A stretch of 64,000 nucleotides of DNA from an uncultured Paracoccaceae bacterium (GCA_947493145.1 CANLPZ010000002.1:395364-459363), one strand, 5' to 3'. Counted from the stretch's first letter, positions 35,227 through 46,213 are shown. Program-made: numbers and translations. Notes: a model not told the origin generated them from the sequence alone.

Positions 35227-36147
35227 ATGCCAAATGATGTGCGTTTAGCCTTTGCGCATCCATCCGAACGGGCGGAAGCAACAGCTGGGTCTGATCCATT
35301 AGATCGTATTTCGTTGCGCGATCACACGGTTGAGGTGGAAATCGGCGCATTTCAGGCCGAACGTGGTACGCGCCAACGTATTCAATTCAATGTGGTTGTT
35401 GAGGTCCGCCCCCTTCCAGGTCCGATTGATGACAACGTTGATAAAATTTTGTCGTACGATCGTGTGACCGAAGCCATAGCCACTGAATTATCAGCGGAAC
35501 GATTGAACCTGTTGGAAACATTGGCAGAACGGGTCGCAGATCGGATTTTGTTGGAACCACAAGCCATGCGCGTGTTTGTGCGCATTGAAAAGTTAGATCG
35601 CGGACCTGGTGCGCTGGGCGTCGAAATTGCACGCAGCAAAACAGAAATCGGGTTAACAGAAGTCGAAGCCACAGACATTGAAACCGTCGAACCTGTTGTC
35701 GTCTGCCTGTCGAACGCGGCGATTAAATCGGTAAACCTAACAAATTGGCTTGATGAAATAGAGGCAACGCAGACGCCTGTTGTGATTTGCGTTGGCCCAA
35801 GTGGGATGTCGCAAATCCAAACGTCCAGCCCAATGGCACAACGGCGTATCGATTTGTTGGATATCGAACAAAACGCTTGGGTTTTGGCCACACGCGATCG
35901 CCGGTGTGTTGTGGTTGATACCTTAACCGAATTGGATTGGGCGTTGAAAAACGGGCAGATCAGCGTTTGGGCCCCGTCCAAGATCGTCCTTGATGCTGTC
36001 GACGGACCCGAAGGAGATCCAAGCGATTCAAAGGTTCTGTTTCCGTGGTTCGCGGCACTCATGCAGGCAAAATCGATAATCGAAGTTGGCGATGTTGGAT
36101 TGAAGTCGTCGGCCAAACGCGACATCGACGTAAAAGGACTGTTGTAG
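35227..36147 (+). CDS. folB: dihydroneopterin aldolase with C-terminal extension
   Basis: Residues ~25-140 of this 306-residue protein are a FolB domain (DRISLRDHTVEVEIGAFQAERGTRQRIQFNVVVEV, DKILSYDRVTEAI, LLETLAERVADRIL and VFVRIEKLDRGPGALGVEI). FolB makes 6-hydroxymethyl-dihydropterin for folate. FolB proteins are usually about 120 residues, so the last ~165 residues are extra. That part has a Rossmann-like strand/helix pattern (TPVVICVGPSGMSQIQTSSPMAQ, AWVLATRDRRCVVVDTL) with no motif I can assign. folP starts directly at the stop (TAG then GTG), so the two are coupled, as fits their consecutive roles. Confidence 0.88.
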   Translation: MPNDVRLAFAHPSERAEATAGSDPLDRISLRDHTVEVEIGAFQAERGTRQRIQFNVVVEVRPLPGPIDDNVDKILSYDRVTEAIATELSAERLNLLETLAERVADRILLEPQAMRVFVRIEKLDRGPGALGVEIARSKTEIGLTEVEATDIETVEPVVVCLSNAAIKSVNLTNWLDEIEATQTPVVICVGPSGMSQIQTSSPMAQRRIDLLDIEQNAWVLATRDRRCVVVDTLTELDWALKNGQISVWAPSKIVLDAVDGPEGDPSDSKVLFPWFAALMQAKSIIEVGDVGLKSSAKRDIDVKGLL

Positions 36148-37161
36148 GTGACACACTACCTACGTCCTATTGCACAGGTTGGGCTTGCTCGACCCGCGTC
36201 AGCGTTGTCGCTAGCCGCAGGATGGTGTTGGTTTGATCAGGTTGAAATTCTTGAGCGGGCGCGCGATCCAGTGGTCGTCCCCGTTGGGGAGGTTGATCCC
36301 GTCGCATTGAAGCCCTTTGTTGCACCACGCGCGATGATCGCGGGCCTTGTTCCAAATCGACCAAATTTGATGGGAATTCTAAACGCTACGCCGGATAGTT
36401 TTTCTGACGGTGGGAAATTCAATGCGCCGGACGTGGCTGTTGAGCGTGCGTTGAATATGATCAGGCAGGGCGCAAATATTATTGATATCGGCGGTGAAAG
36501 CACGCGGCCGGGCGCGGATTATGTCGAGGCCGACGAAGAAATCGCGCGAACTGCGCCGATCATCGCAGCCTTGCGTGCTCAGTCTGATATTCCTGTTTCT
36601 ATCGACACACGCAAAGCGCCAGTCGCACAAGCTGCCCTTGATGCTGGCGCGTCGCTTGTAAATGATGTGTACGCCTTTACCCATGATCCAGACCTTGCGG
36701 ATGTGGCCGCAAACAAGGGCGCGCCGGTCTGTTTGATGCATGCACAGGGGGATCCGAAAGTTATGCAAGCGCATCCCGAATATGACGACGTCGTTTTGGA
36801 CGTGTATGATTTTCTGGCCGAACGCGTCGACACGGCGATAGATGCCGGAATTTCACGGGACAACATCATGATCGACCCAGGCATAGGGTTTGGCAAAACG
36901 CTCGATCATAATTTGGCGCTTTTGCAAAATTTGACCCTGTTTCACGGGTTGGGTTTACCTGTCTTGCTTGGTGCCTCGCGAAAGCGTTTTATCGGTGCAA
37001 TTTCGGGCGAAGAAAACGCTGAGCAAAGAGTGGCCGGTTCGGTCGCTGTAACGTTGCAAGGATTGGCACAGGGTGTTCAAATTCACCGTGTGCATGATAT
37101 TGCCGAACAAAGACAAGCTGTGGCACTTTGGATGGCCATGACCGGACAAAAGATTGAGTAA
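36148..37161 (+). CDS. folP: dihydropteroate synthase
   Basis: The 337-residue protein condenses hydroxymethyl-dihydropterin pyrophosphate with p-aminobenzoate. The TIM-barrel core begins at about residue 70 with [18 protein letters not shown], followed by [63 protein letters not shown] and [11 protein letters not shown], all typical pterin and sulfa-drug contact regions. The first ~65 residues ([19 protein letters not shown]...) are an N-terminal extension seen in Rhodobacterales. The GTG start follows the folB stop immediately; glmM begins five bases after folP, so the operon is folB-folP-glmM. Confidence 0.95.
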   Translation: MTHYLRPIAQVGLARPASALSLAAGWCWFDQVEILERARDPVVVPVGEVDPVALKPFVAPRAMIAGLVPNRPNLMGILNATPDSFSDGGKFNAPDVAVERALNMIRQGANIIDIGGESTRPGADYVEADEEIARTAPIIAALRAQSDIPVSIDTRKAPVAQAALDAGASLVNDVYAFTHDPDLADVAANKGAPVCLMHAQGDPKVMQAHPEYDDVVLDVYDFLAERVDTAIDAGISRDNIMIDPGIGFGKTLDHNLALLQNLTLFHGLGLPVLLGASRKRFIGAISGEENAEQRVAGSVAVTLQGLAQGVQIHRVHDIAEQRQAVALWMAMTGQKIE

Positions 37162-37166
37162 AGACG

Positions 37167-38513
37167 ATGACGCGTAAACTATTTGGAACCGACGGCGTAC
37201 GAGGTACGGCAAATATTTATCCAATGACGGCTGAAATGGCCTTGAAAATTGGGGCTGCTGCGGGCCGGTATTTCCGCCGCGATGGTTCGGCTGCGCACCG
37301 CGTGGTGATTGGGAAGGACACGCGTTTGTCTGGGTACATGTTTGAAAATGCGTTGACGGCGGGTTTGGCGTCGACAGGAATGAATGTGTTGTTGCTTGGG
37401 CCAGTTCCGACGCCTGCTGTTGGCATGCTGACAACATCCATGCGCGCAGATGTTGGTGTGATGATTTCGGCAAGCCATAACCCGCACCACGACAATGGAA
37501 TTAAGTTTTTTGGCCCAGATGGGTTTAAACTTTCAGACAGTGCCGAAGCCGAAATCGAGGCGCTCGTGATGTCTGACATCGAACCTGCACAAGCCCAAAA
37601 CATCGGGCGCGCGAAACGGATTGATGATGGCCGTTTCCGGTACCAAGAACGGATAAAGTCGTCGTTTGACGCGGGCTTTGGTTTGAACGGCCTGAAGGTA
37701 GTAATCGATTGCGCAAATGGCGCAGCACATCGTTGTGCGCCAGAGGTCCTGTGGGAACTGGGGGCCGAGGTCATCCCCGTCGGCGTGTCGCCAGATGGGA
37801 CCAACATCAATCTGAATTGCGGATCAACCAGCACACAAACCGCGTCCGAAACCATCGTCGCCCATGGGGCTGATGTTGGCATTTGTCTTGATGGGGATGC
37901 GGACCGTGTCATGATCTTGGACGAAACAGGCCAAGTCGCCGATGGCGATCAGATCATGGCCTTACTTGCAAAAAGCTGGAAAGATCAGGGCAAACTTGCC
38001 AACGATACGTTGGTCGCGACAGTTATGTCGAACCTTGGGTTGGAGCGTTATCTGGATGCGAACGGGATGCGGTTGGAACGCACCGGTGTCGGTGACCGGT
38101 ATGTCGTCGAAGCCATGCGGAAACATGGGCACAATCTGGGCGGGGAACAATCTGGCCACATTGTAATGACCGATTACGCGACAACGGGTGATGGCTTGCT
38201 TGCCGGTTTGCAATTCTTGGCCGAAATGGTGCGGCGGGATGCGAAAGCGTCGGAGCTTGCAAAGTCGTTCGATCCTGTTCCTCAGCTTTTGAAAAACGTA
38301 CGCTATTCTGTTGGACAGGCTCCGTTGGATTTGGAACCGGTCAAAGCAGCGATTGCCCAAGCTGAGGCAGATTTGGTTGGAACAGGACGTTTGTTGATCC
38401 GCAAATCAGGTACAGAACCTTTGATCCGTGTTATGGCAGAATGCGAAGACGAGTCATTGCTGAATGCAACGGTTGACGGAGTCGTTGCGGCTGTTGAAAC
38501 GGCCGTTTCTTAA
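37167..38513 (+). CDS. glmM: phosphoglucosamine mutase
   Basis: The 448-residue protein converts glucosamine-6-phosphate to glucosamine-1-phosphate for peptidoglycan and LPS precursors. It opens with [19 protein letters not shown]. The active-site phosphoserine is in [18 protein letters not shown], the metal loop is [13 protein letters not shown], the sugar-binding loop is GGEQSGHIV, and the phosphate-binding loop is [12 protein letters not shown]. All four domains and the normal length are present. It forms the end of the folB-folP-glmM operon, an arrangement shared with many proteobacteria (folP-glmM). Its stop overlaps that of the convergent DMT transporter. Confidence 0.97.
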   Translation: MTRKLFGTDGVRGTANIYPMTAEMALKIGAAAGRYFRRDGSAAHRVVIGKDTRLSGYMFENALTAGLASTGMNVLLLGPVPTPAVGMLTTSMRADVGVMISASHNPHHDNGIKFFGPDGFKLSDSAEAEIEALVMSDIEPAQAQNIGRAKRIDDGRFRYQERIKSSFDAGFGLNGLKVVIDCANGAAHRCAPEVLWELGAEVIPVGVSPDGTNINLNCGSTSTQTASETIVAHGADVGICLDGDADRVMILDETGQVADGDQIMALLAKSWKDQGKLANDTLVATVMSNLGLERYLDANGMRLERTGVGDRYVVEAMRKHGHNLGGEQSGHIVMTDYATTGDGLLAGLQFLAEMVRRDAKASELAKSFDPVPQLLKNVRYSVGQAPLDLEPVKAAIAQAEADLVGTGRLLIRKSGTEPLIRVMAECEDESLLNATVDGVVAAVETAVS

Positions 38514-39421
38514 GCTTTTTTCGCAAACATTTTTCGTAACCCTCGCCATTGGGAAATGGCCAAGCCTGTCAGGATCAAGGCGAGGGCTGCGAAAAACCGC
38601 AATGGTAGACTTTCGCCCAAGGCCCATGCGCCAAACACCATGGACCAAACGGGAACTTGGTAATTGACCAGCGTTAAAAACACAGACCCTGCGCTTTTGA
38701 TTGTCGCAACGCGAAGGTAGTTTGCCGCCGCGGTTGGCAACACCCCAAGGATCACGATTGCCCACGTGGCCTTGGCCGGTCCCATCGTGGGGACGCCTTC
38801 GACGATCAACATCGCAGGGATCAAAATCACTGACCCCACCAACAGCGCAAGTGCAGACAGCACAATTGGATCAACGGGCGGACAGTTGCGTGTCGTGATG
38901 GACGAAACGGCATAAGACAGCGCTGCGGTCAAACATGCCAAACGCGCAAATGTTTGAACATCCCCTGCAAAGGCACCTTTGCCCAATAGAACAATTGCCC
39001 CCAAAAAACCTAAACAGACGCCGAAAAATTTGCGTCGGCTTAAAGGTTCGTCCGAAAAGACATGGGCAAGGGGGAGAACAAACAAAGGGATTGCGGCCAT
39101 TGAAAGCCCGGCGAATGCTGATGGAACAAATTGCTGCCCCCAAGACAAAAGGAAAAATGGCAAGGCGGAGGACAAAATCCCAATGGGTATAATATGTTTC
39201 CAAAGTTGCCAGTCAGCCCATGGGGTTTTTCGCCCCAAAAGTTTCACGATGCCCATCAGTGTAAGGAAGCCAAGACCCGTACGCGCGGCCGCCACGGTCA
39301 GCGGCCCGTACCCGTCCAAAGCCATGGCCACCACCATAAACGTTCCGCCCCAGACAACGCCGAGAGTCAATATGGACAACCAATCGAGTTTTGTCGGGGA
39401 AGATGGCGCGGAGTGAGACAT
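38510..39421 (-). CDS. DMT-family (EamA) transporter
   Basis: The 303-residue protein has ten predicted membrane helices in two EamA repeats: [32 protein letters not shown] in the first, and [31 protein letters not shown] in the second. It belongs to the drug/metabolite exporter superfamily; the substrate is unknown. It is distinct in sequence from the EamA gene near ftsY. I chose [11 protein letters not shown]; an upstream in-frame ATG would add nine residues. Its stop overlaps the glmM stop by four bases, tail to tail. The 217 bases upstream contain the ilvC terminator and AT-rich sequence. Confidence 0.87.
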   Translation of the reverse strand: MSHSAPSSPTKLDWLSILTLGVVWGGTFMVVAMALDGYGPLTVAAARTGLGFLTLMGIVKLLGRKTPWADWQLWKHIIPIGILSSALPFFLLSWGQQFVPSAFAGLSMAAIPLFVLPLAHVFSDEPLSRRKFFGVCLGFLGAIVLLGKGAFAGDVQTFARLACLTAALSYAVSSITTRNCPPVDPIVLSALALLVGSVILIPAMLIVEGVPTMGPAKATWAIVILGVLPTAAANYLRVATIKSAGSVFLTLVNYQVPVWSMVFGAWALGESLPLRFFAALALILTGLAISQWRGLRKMFAKKA

Positions 39422-39590
39422 GAGAATGACCTTACGAAGAGATACCAAGCTGTTTCATTCGCGCTGAGAATTGTCTACCCGTAACAGGGAAACTTTTGGT
39501 TCAATATTTTTTATATGTCGATTTGAAAAATATGATGAATACGTTTTGTCGTGAGCACAGCCACCTGTGCAGACAATTCGCCGCGCAAAT

Positions 39591-39618
39591 AAAAAAGGGC
39601 TGCGAAATTCGCAGCCCT
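39591..39618 (-). terminator. intrinsic terminator of ilvC
   Basis: AAGGGCTGCGAA and TTCGCAGCCCTT form a long near-perfect stem about 20 bases after the ilvC stop. Read leftward it ends in a U-tract encoded by AAAAAA at 39591-39596. Confidence 0.87.
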
Positions 39619-39638
39619 TTCTTCATCTGAAAATCAGG

Positions 39639-40791
<1,153 letters not shown>

Positions 40792-40792
40792 C

Positions 40793-41248
40793 ATGCTTTC
40801 AAACGATGACACAAAACTTTTGCGCCTTTTGCAAAACGATCCCAGTCTGTCGAGTACCGAATTGGGGGAGGCATTGGGGCTTACCTCTGCCGCCGCGTGG
40901 CGGCGCGTCGAAAAATTGATGGCCACTGGGGTGATCCAAGGCCAAGAAGCTGTGATCGATTGGACTAAACTGGGGTATTTGGTCGAAGTATCGTTGCGCA
41001 TTACGTTGGACAAAACCCAATCGCGCGCGTTCGACGAATTTATCGGCGCGGCCCGCGATGTTCCTGAAGTGGTCGAAATTCAAACCTTTTTGGGGCGGGT
41101 CGATGTGCGCTTGTCCGTCTTGGCGCGTGATATGGCGCATTACCAACATATTTACCGTGACGCGATCCTGACGCTGCCACATATCGCAGATATCGAAGCT
41201 TTGATGCAGGTGTCGTCGTTGAAAGATGACGAAAGGTTGCCGATATGA
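40793..41248 (+). CDS. Lrp/AsnC-family transcriptional regulator (first of two)
   Basis: This 151-residue protein has an N-terminal winged helix-turn-helix (DDTKLLRLLQNDPSLSSTELGEALGLTSAAAWRRVEKL) and a C-terminal RAM domain with EVVEIQTFLGRVDVRLSVLARDMAHYQHIY, which binds amino-acid effectors and drives oligomer formation. The conserved DY-LxV position of the RAM domain reads GRVDVRLSV here. It is divergent from ilvC and its stop is overlapped by the next Lrp gene (ATGA), so the two are co-expressed. I chose the ATG inside the last operator-like repeat zone, giving the usual family length. Confidence 0.92.
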   Translation: MLSNDDTKLLRLLQNDPSLSSTELGEALGLTSAAAWRRVEKLMATGVIQGQEAVIDWTKLGYLVEVSLRITLDKTQSRAFDEFIGAARDVPEVVEIQTFLGRVDVRLSVLARDMAHYQHIYRDAILTLPHIADIEALMQVSSLKDDERLPI

Positions 41249-41727
41249 TCGAACTTGACGACATCGATCGTAAACTATTGGCCGCGCTTGCGCGAGATGC
41301 GACACAAAACGCGAGTGCTTTAGGCCGTCGGTTTGGGCTCAGCCAACCAGCCGCATGGCGACGGATTAAACGGTTTCATGATGACGGTATTATCAAGGGC
41401 CGTCGTTTGGTTTTGGACCGCGAACAGCTTGGGTTTGGCGTAACCGTTTTTCTGGGTGTGAAATTGGCGACCAAGGGGCGCGTCAGCTTGGATGATTTTG
41501 AGCGTGCAATTACGGCTATCCCTGAAATCCAATCCGTTGAACATGTCTTGGGGTTGTATGATTACCGTCTTCGTGTTGTCGCCCGCGATTTGGCTGACTT
41601 TGAACGGGTCTTACGCCGCCGGATCATGACAATGCCGGGCGTTGGGGATGTCGAGGCAAATGTTTTATTGTCGGAAGAACGCCGAATTGGGCCGGTCGAA
41701 AGCTTAGTCGCGACTGACCGCACCTAA
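41245..41727 (+). CDS. Lrp/AsnC-family transcriptional regulator (second of two)
   Basis: The 160-residue protein repeats the Lrp layout: helix-turn-helix LDDIDRKLLAALARDATQNASALGRRFGLSQPAAWRRIKRF and RAM domain with SVEHVLGLYDYRLRVVARDLADFERVLRRRI, whose GLYDYRL matches the consensus effector region better than its neighbour. The pair share the AWRR recognition-helix residues, so they may recognise similar DNA or form mixed oligomers. It starts within the stop of the first regulator. Its 3' end overlaps the convergent UbiH-type gene by 24 bases. Confidence 0.92.
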   Translation: MIELDDIDRKLLAALARDATQNASALGRRFGLSQPAAWRRIKRFHDDGIIKGRRLVLDREQLGFGVTVFLGVKLATKGRVSLDDFERAITAIPEIQSVEHVLGLYDYRLRVVARDLADFERVLRRRIMTMPGVGDVEANVLLSEERRIGPVESLVATDRT

Positions 41728-42912
41728 GCCCAGTTTCATCAGCCCGTGGCGTACGGGGGTGATTTCGTGCATTTTGTCCAAAGCAAAAGCGCGGACATCA
41801 TGGGCAAGTGGCGTTTTCGCGATTGAGGCGCGGTTCAACAGCTTGATCCCCTCGACGCGGGTCTTGATCGTGGTCCAGCGCGCTTTTTGATAGGCGTTCA
41901 GCATGGATTGAGACCCAATGTCGTGCGGCTGATCACAGCACAGTCGTAGCAACACCTCCAAATCGCCAAGGCTCATGTTTAACCCTTGGGCACCAATCGG
42001 CGGAACAACATGTGCGGCCTCTGCGACAAGAGCTGTGCGTTCAGCTGATAAACGATCGGCGATTTGGCTGATAATTGGCCACATGCCGCGTTTCGTTACC
42101 AAGCTGAGAGGCCCATACAGCCCAGCGGATCGGTCGAACATCGCCTGTTCAAATTTGGGTGTGTCGAATGCAAGCAATTCCTCAGCATGGGCTGTGTCTG
42201 TCATCCAGACCAAGGCCGAACATGGTGCTCCATCAACATCGGGCAAAGGCACCAATGTAAACGGGCCCCCCGATCGATGAATTTCAGTGGAAACATTATT
42301 GTGTGGTTCGTGATGCGTAACCGCACAAGTCACCGCATGTTGTCCAAATTTTGTGGTGCTGACATCGATGCCGACGGCATCGCGTACGATTGAACCGCGC
42401 CCGTCGGCGGCAATAACCAATTTAGTGGAAACTTGGTCACCGTTGTCTAATTTCACACGTGCTTCGCTTGTGCGGGTTAAAACCGAACGGACACCAACAC
42501 CTTGGTGAAAGGCGACTGTGTCTAACTGGTCGAGGCGTGCGACCAACTCGCGGCGCAGCACCCAATTTGAAAGATTCCAACCAAAGGCCTCGGCCTCAAT
42601 GTCATCTGATTGGAAATCTTTGACATGCCGGACGGCGCCCTCAGGTCCACTTGCATCGACAATTCGCATGGTTTGTAAGGGCGTCGCAAATGGTGAAAGT
42701 CGAGACCAAATGCCGAGCTCGTCAAGCCAGCTCCGAGCAGGTGCCAAAAACGCGGTGGTGCGAAGGTCTGTGCCCGTGCTTTTGTTATCCGTAACCGGTG
42801 GTACAGGATCGACTAAAGTAACCCGAAATCCACGTGTGCCAAATGCGACCGCCGCAACCAACCCCGCGATGCCTGCGCCGGAAATTAAGATGTCGGTTGA
42901 AATCTTCGTCAT
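41704..42912 (-). CDS. UbiH/UbiF/COQ6-family FAD-dependent hydroxylase
   Basis: The 402-residue protein is a class A flavin monooxygenase of the ubiquinone-hydroxylase group. It has the N-terminal dinucleotide motif ILISGAGIAGLVAAVAFGTRG, the family RTTAF segment (DLRTTAFLAPA), a DG-type motif VIAADGRGSIVRD and the FAD-ribityl motif AEAAHVVPPIGAQGLNMSLGD. The last usually begins GDAAH or GEAAH; here it is AEAAH. These enzymes hydroxylate the ubiquinone ring at the membrane; which carbon is modified cannot be told. It ends tail to tail with the second Lrp gene. Confidence 0.88.
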   Translation of the reverse strand: MTKISTDILISGAGIAGLVAAVAFGTRGFRVTLVDPVPPVTDNKSTGTDLRTTAFLAPARSWLDELGIWSRLSPFATPLQTMRIVDASGPEGAVRHVKDFQSDDIEAEAFGWNLSNWVLRRELVARLDQLDTVAFHQGVGVRSVLTRTSEARVKLDNGDQVSTKLVIAADGRGSIVRDAVGIDVSTTKFGQHAVTCAVTHHEPHNNVSTEIHRSGGPFTLVPLPDVDGAPCSALVWMTDTAHAEELLAFDTPKFEQAMFDRSAGLYGPLSLVTKRGMWPIISQIADRLSAERTALVAEAAHVVPPIGAQGLNMSLGDLEVLLRLCCDQPHDIGSQSMLNAYQKARWTTIKTRVEGIKLLNRASIAKTPLAHDVRAFALDKMHEITPVRHGLMKLGLGAVSRD

Positions 42913-42953
42913 ACCCCATACTTAGGCCCATTGCCGGCGGAGTAAAACCCGCG

Positions 42954-43598
42954 TCAGACCAACTGCGACAGAAAGCCGGCAAGGTCGTTCGTGTAGTGTT
43001 GAATAAATCGATGATCTGGCTGGTTCGGTCCGACCAGTACGGTCTTTAACCCCATGTCAAACGGAACGGACAGGTTGCGCGGGTCGTCTTCGAACATTGC
43101 GGCCTGTGTCGGAACCAAACCATCCTTTTTAAACACAATCTCGAACGCTGGGCGTTCCGGTTTTGGCAAAAGCTCTGCGTCTTCCACCCCATATATTTCA
43201 TCGAAAACATGTTCGAGCTTTCGTGCCTCAAGCACGCGGTGCGCATAAGAGGCGGTACCGTTCGTGTAAACGATCTTTCGCCCCGGCAAGTTCGTTATGC
43301 GAACGGCCAGTTCGGGATCTGCGGAGAGCACAGAAAAATCAATATCATGCACATCCGTCAAATAGGGCGTGGGGTCGATATTATGTTCGCGCATCAAACC
43401 CGTTAAAGTGGTCCCATATTTGGCCCAATAGGATTGGCGCAATGTGTCAGCGGTTTCTTTGTCCACCCCTAAGGACCGCTGAACATAGTCCGTCATACGT
43501 ACCTCAATCTGGCCAAACAAATTGGCTGATGGTGGGTACAATGTGTGGTCAAGGTCAAAGACCCAAGTTGAGACGTTCGAAAATTCGGATTTCACCAT
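42954..43598 (-). CDS. HAD-family hydrolase, pyrimidine 5'-nucleotidase type
   Basis: The 214-residue protein is a haloacid dehalogenase-like phosphatase. Motif I is WVFDLDHTLYP (DxD nucleophile), motif II is KIVYTNGTASYA, the Lys of motif III lies in ELLPKPERPAF, and motif IV is MFEDDPRNL. The DLDHTLY start and the small alpha-helical cap are typical of the SDT1/YjjG-type pyrimidine 5'-nucleotidase group, which dephosphorylates nucleoside monophosphates. It is divergent from a GntR regulator with a 100-base gap; whether that regulator controls it is not known. Confidence 0.88.
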   Translation of the reverse strand: MVKSEFSNVSTWVFDLDHTLYPPSANLFGQIEVRMTDYVQRSLGVDKETADTLRQSYWAKYGTTLTGLMREHNIDPTPYLTDVHDIDFSVLSADPELAVRITNLPGRKIVYTNGTASYAHRVLEARKLEHVFDEIYGVEDAELLPKPERPAFEIVFKKDGLVPTQAAMFEDDPRNLSVPFDMGLKTVLVGPNQPDHRFIQHYTNDLAGFLSQLV

Positions 43599-43698
43599 GG
43601 CTGCACGCTAATCCGCGTTAAAGGGGGGCGCAACGGATTTTCTTGATCAGCGTTGTTAGATACGGCACAGTGCAAAAATTGCGAAGCGAGGGATACAA

Positions 43699-44352
43699 AT
43701 GGGGCAGGCGGGGCACGGTCAAAAAGACGCCTATGATTTGATTTTGGAAGCGATTGACGTCGGCATTTATAAACCGGGTGATCGGCTGGTTGAAAATGAA
43801 CTGGCTGACCGGTTTGGCGTATCCCGAACCCCAATTCGCGAGGCGTTACAGCGGCTGGAAACACAATCTCTTTTGACGCGCGACGGGCGAAGCTTGATTG
43901 TGTCCTCGTTGGATCACACACAGCTGGCCGAGCTTTATGTCGTTCGGGGCGAACTCGAAGGACTCGCGGCGCGTCTTGCTGCACGTCATGCCACGCCAGA
44001 AGAAGTCCGCGTGCTGCGTAACATGTTGAACGCAGACAGAAAACTCGTCGATGATCCAGCCGCACTCAGCCGTGCGAACCGGCGATTTCACAAACAAATT
44101 CACCTTGCCTCGCACAATCGATTTTTGGTGCAGCAACTTGATTTGGTGCATCGCTCCATGGCGCTTTTGGCATCGACATCTTTGGGCGTGGAAGGGCGAT
44201 CAGAAGATACGTTGAATGAACACGATGCGATTGTGTCGGCGATAGAGGCAGGTGATGGCGACGCGGCCTTTGTTGCGCTGCGCGATCATATTTCGAAAGC
44301 CTTTGAAACCCGTCTTGCGATTGATGCTGCACGGGTCGAAGCAAAAGCTTAG
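43699..44352 (+). CDS. GntR-family regulator, FadR/FCD type
   Basis: The 217-residue protein has an N-terminal winged helix-turn-helix (YKPGDRLVENELADRFGVSRTPIREALQRLETQSLL), the classic GntR DNA-binding signature. The C-terminal all-helical FCD ligand domain includes ANRRFHKQIHLASHN, EHDAIVSAIEAGDGDAAF and RDHISKAFETR, whose Asp/His residues often bind metal and an organic acid. The ligand is not predictable. It is divergent from the HAD gene and its stop overlaps the convergent glycosyltransferase gene by four bases. Confidence 0.9.
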   Translation: MGQAGHGQKDAYDLILEAIDVGIYKPGDRLVENELADRFGVSRTPIREALQRLETQSLLTRDGRSLIVSSLDHTQLAELYVVRGELEGLAARLAARHATPEEVRVLRNMLNADRKLVDDPAALSRANRRFHKQIHLASHNRFLVQQLDLVHRSMALLASTSLGVEGRSEDTLNEHDAIVSAIEAGDGDAAFVALRDHISKAFETRLAIDAARVEAKA

Positions 44353-46148
44353 GTCGTTTCCAAATCGTGAAACTGTCCATGTTCGGTTTTGTCCCAATAA
44401 AACGGGTCCGTCGCCATCTCGTAAATAGCTTTGTAAACCGCGAGAGTTGCGAGCGGGAAATAGAATACCAAAGTCGGGATCCATGGCCAAAGGTGGCGAT
44501 GTGACTTGGTATTGGTACTGATCGCTGCTGCCATGATGTTTACGGCTTCGCAGGTCAAAAATAAAGCTGTCAAAGGAAACAGCGACGCGGCAATCGATGG
44601 GGGTATCATCGGATGTGCGCCCACCACCCAAAGCAACCAAAGTGACCACAAAACGGGTGCAAGAACAAATTGCATGATCGTTCCGCCGAATTGAATCTGA
44701 AAGCCGATAAATCGTTTGAACCCAACATCACGGTATAGCGCGCGCGGATTGAGCATATGGACCGCATAGGTCATCGCATACCCCTTTAACCAGCGCGATC
44801 GCTGCTTGATCCATGGCCATGCGCGGCTGTTTGCTTCTTCCATTGTCGCGGTTGAGATCACGTCAGTTCGGTATCCGGCACGAGCGAGCCGAACGCCGAG
44901 ATCAGCGTCTTCGGTCACGTTATGCGCATCCCATCCGCCTAATTGATCCAAGACATGTCGTGGGAAGAATAATGTTGTGCCACCAAGGGGGACAATTAAT
45001 CCTAATCGCTGAATCCCAGGTAAAACAGTTCGAAACCAAGTGGCATATTCGATTGAAAAACAACGGGATATCCAGTTGTGTCGGGGGTTGTAGAAATCCA
45101 AAACCCCTTGCACACATCCCAATTCTGGACCGTTTCTTTGAAACTGTGACACCATTTGTTCAATCTGATCGGGGGCGGGGGCGTCTTCGGCATCATAAAT
45201 TCCGATGTAGTCGCCCTTGCAAAAATCCAATGCGAAATTCATGGCCCGAGGTTTCGTTTGCACAGACCCATCAGGCACCGAAATCACGCGCATCCAATCG
45301 GGCAAATCTGTTTGTGACAACGTGTTGGCAGTGACGGTGTCACTTGCCTCAACCACCAAACACACGTCGAGTTTTGATTTCGGATACGTCAAACGCTGCA
45401 TGCGTTTGACCAAGGCGTTCGCGATGTCCGTTTCCTTGAACAACGGAAGCAACACCGAAACCAATGGCGGATCATCACCAACCGAAATTTCGGCGGTTTG
45501 GTTTGGTGTGGCGAAACGGAAAATAACGGCCAACAATTTGAGGGTTGTTGCCGCACACAGCAACCCGATTGAGAGAAACAATAAACATGTAAAAAGACCC
45601 ACCGGAGCAGCCATGCACGCGATTGAGAAACTGACGATAATTCCGCATATTAAAACTTGCAGGTGCGCTTTGCGCAATTGACGGCAGCTTTGGCGAATGG
45701 GTGTTCGCGTTTCGGCGCGTTGGACCAGTTCGATTTCATGTGCTTGAATGGCGGCTTTAACTAAATCTTCGCTTCGACACCGCGCTAAGACAATAGTGCC
45801 GAACATTTTGCGCAGTCGATCCCGCGATGTATGGAAATGATCGGGATGGCTCACCAATACAACGGTTGCTGCGCCAACACGACGCCAAGGTAAAACACCG
45901 TCTCGTACGGCGTTTTCGACCCCCCAGCGGTTCAGTAATCGGACATCAGCACGCGCGCGAACAGGGTCCACATAGTCCGCGCGAATAAATTGCTGCAAGC
46001 TTTCAAATCGCGGCGACGTTTTTATCAATGCGCTGAAGCTTGGGACCGGAACACGGTGTTCCCTGCGTGCCGTTTTTGGCCACGCATCGATATGCTCAAA
46101 CGATTGAGCCGTTTCTGAAAAGCCAGAAATTTGTTGTAGAACGTTCAT
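44349..46148 (-). CDS. membrane glycosyltransferase, family 2 (cellulose synthase-like)
   Basis: The 599-residue protein is a membrane GT2 enzyme. The N-terminal ~170 residues resemble a GspE/MshE N-terminal-type domain (ARADVRLLNRWGVENAV, VLVSHPDHFHTSRDRLRKMFG). Two helices follow (about 180-225), then the GT2 catalytic core: VSVLLPLFKETDIANAL, DAEDAP (about 318), EDADLG (about 410) and the QRSRW motif (about 447), with three or four C-terminal membrane helices. The D,D,D,QxxRW pattern is typical of processive beta-glycosyltransferases using UDP- or GDP-sugars. No other polymer genes are adjacent. A start eight codons upstream is possible. Confidence 0.87.
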   Translation of the reverse strand: MNVLQQISGFSETAQSFEHIDAWPKTARREHRVPVPSFSALIKTSPRFESLQQFIRADYVDPVRARADVRLLNRWGVENAVRDGVLPWRRVGAATVVLVSHPDHFHTSRDRLRKMFGTIVLARCRSEDLVKAAIQAHEIELVQRAETRTPIRQSCRQLRKAHLQVLICGIIVSFSIACMAAPVGLFTCLLFLSIGLLCAATTLKLLAVIFRFATPNQTAEISVGDDPPLVSVLLPLFKETDIANALVKRMQRLTYPKSKLDVCLVVEASDTVTANTLSQTDLPDWMRVISVPDGSVQTKPRAMNFALDFCKGDYIGIYDAEDAPAPDQIEQMVSQFQRNGPELGCVQGVLDFYNPRHNWISRCFSIEYATWFRTVLPGIQRLGLIVPLGGTTLFFPRHVLDQLGGWDAHNVTEDADLGVRLARAGYRTDVISTATMEEANSRAWPWIKQRSRWLKGYAMTYAVHMLNPRALYRDVGFKRFIGFQIQFGGTIMQFVLAPVLWSLWLLWVVGAHPMIPPSIAASLFPLTALFLTCEAVNIMAAAISTNTKSHRHLWPWIPTLVFYFPLATLAVYKAIYEMATDPFYWDKTEHGQFHDLETT

Positions 46149-46213
46149 CGCATCCCCAATCTTGCGGTACACAAGATATGAGGACGGATGATTAACCGAG
46201 AATTAACGCAGGC

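Noticed and set aside
35382..36125. 247-residue reverse frame opposite folB
   Set aside because: Antisense shadow; folB and folP carry conserved motifs and coupled starts in the forward direction.
14188..39421. Two EamA transporter genes as a possible duplicated segment
   Set aside because: The two proteins are only distantly alike and their surroundings are unrelated; EamA genes are numerous in these bacteria.
41704..42912. AEAAH in place of GDAAH in the UbiH-type enzyme as a sign of inactivity
   Set aside because: Glu at the second position is common in related hydroxylases (GEAAH), and the rest of the FAD site is intact; only the first Gly to Ala change is uncommon.
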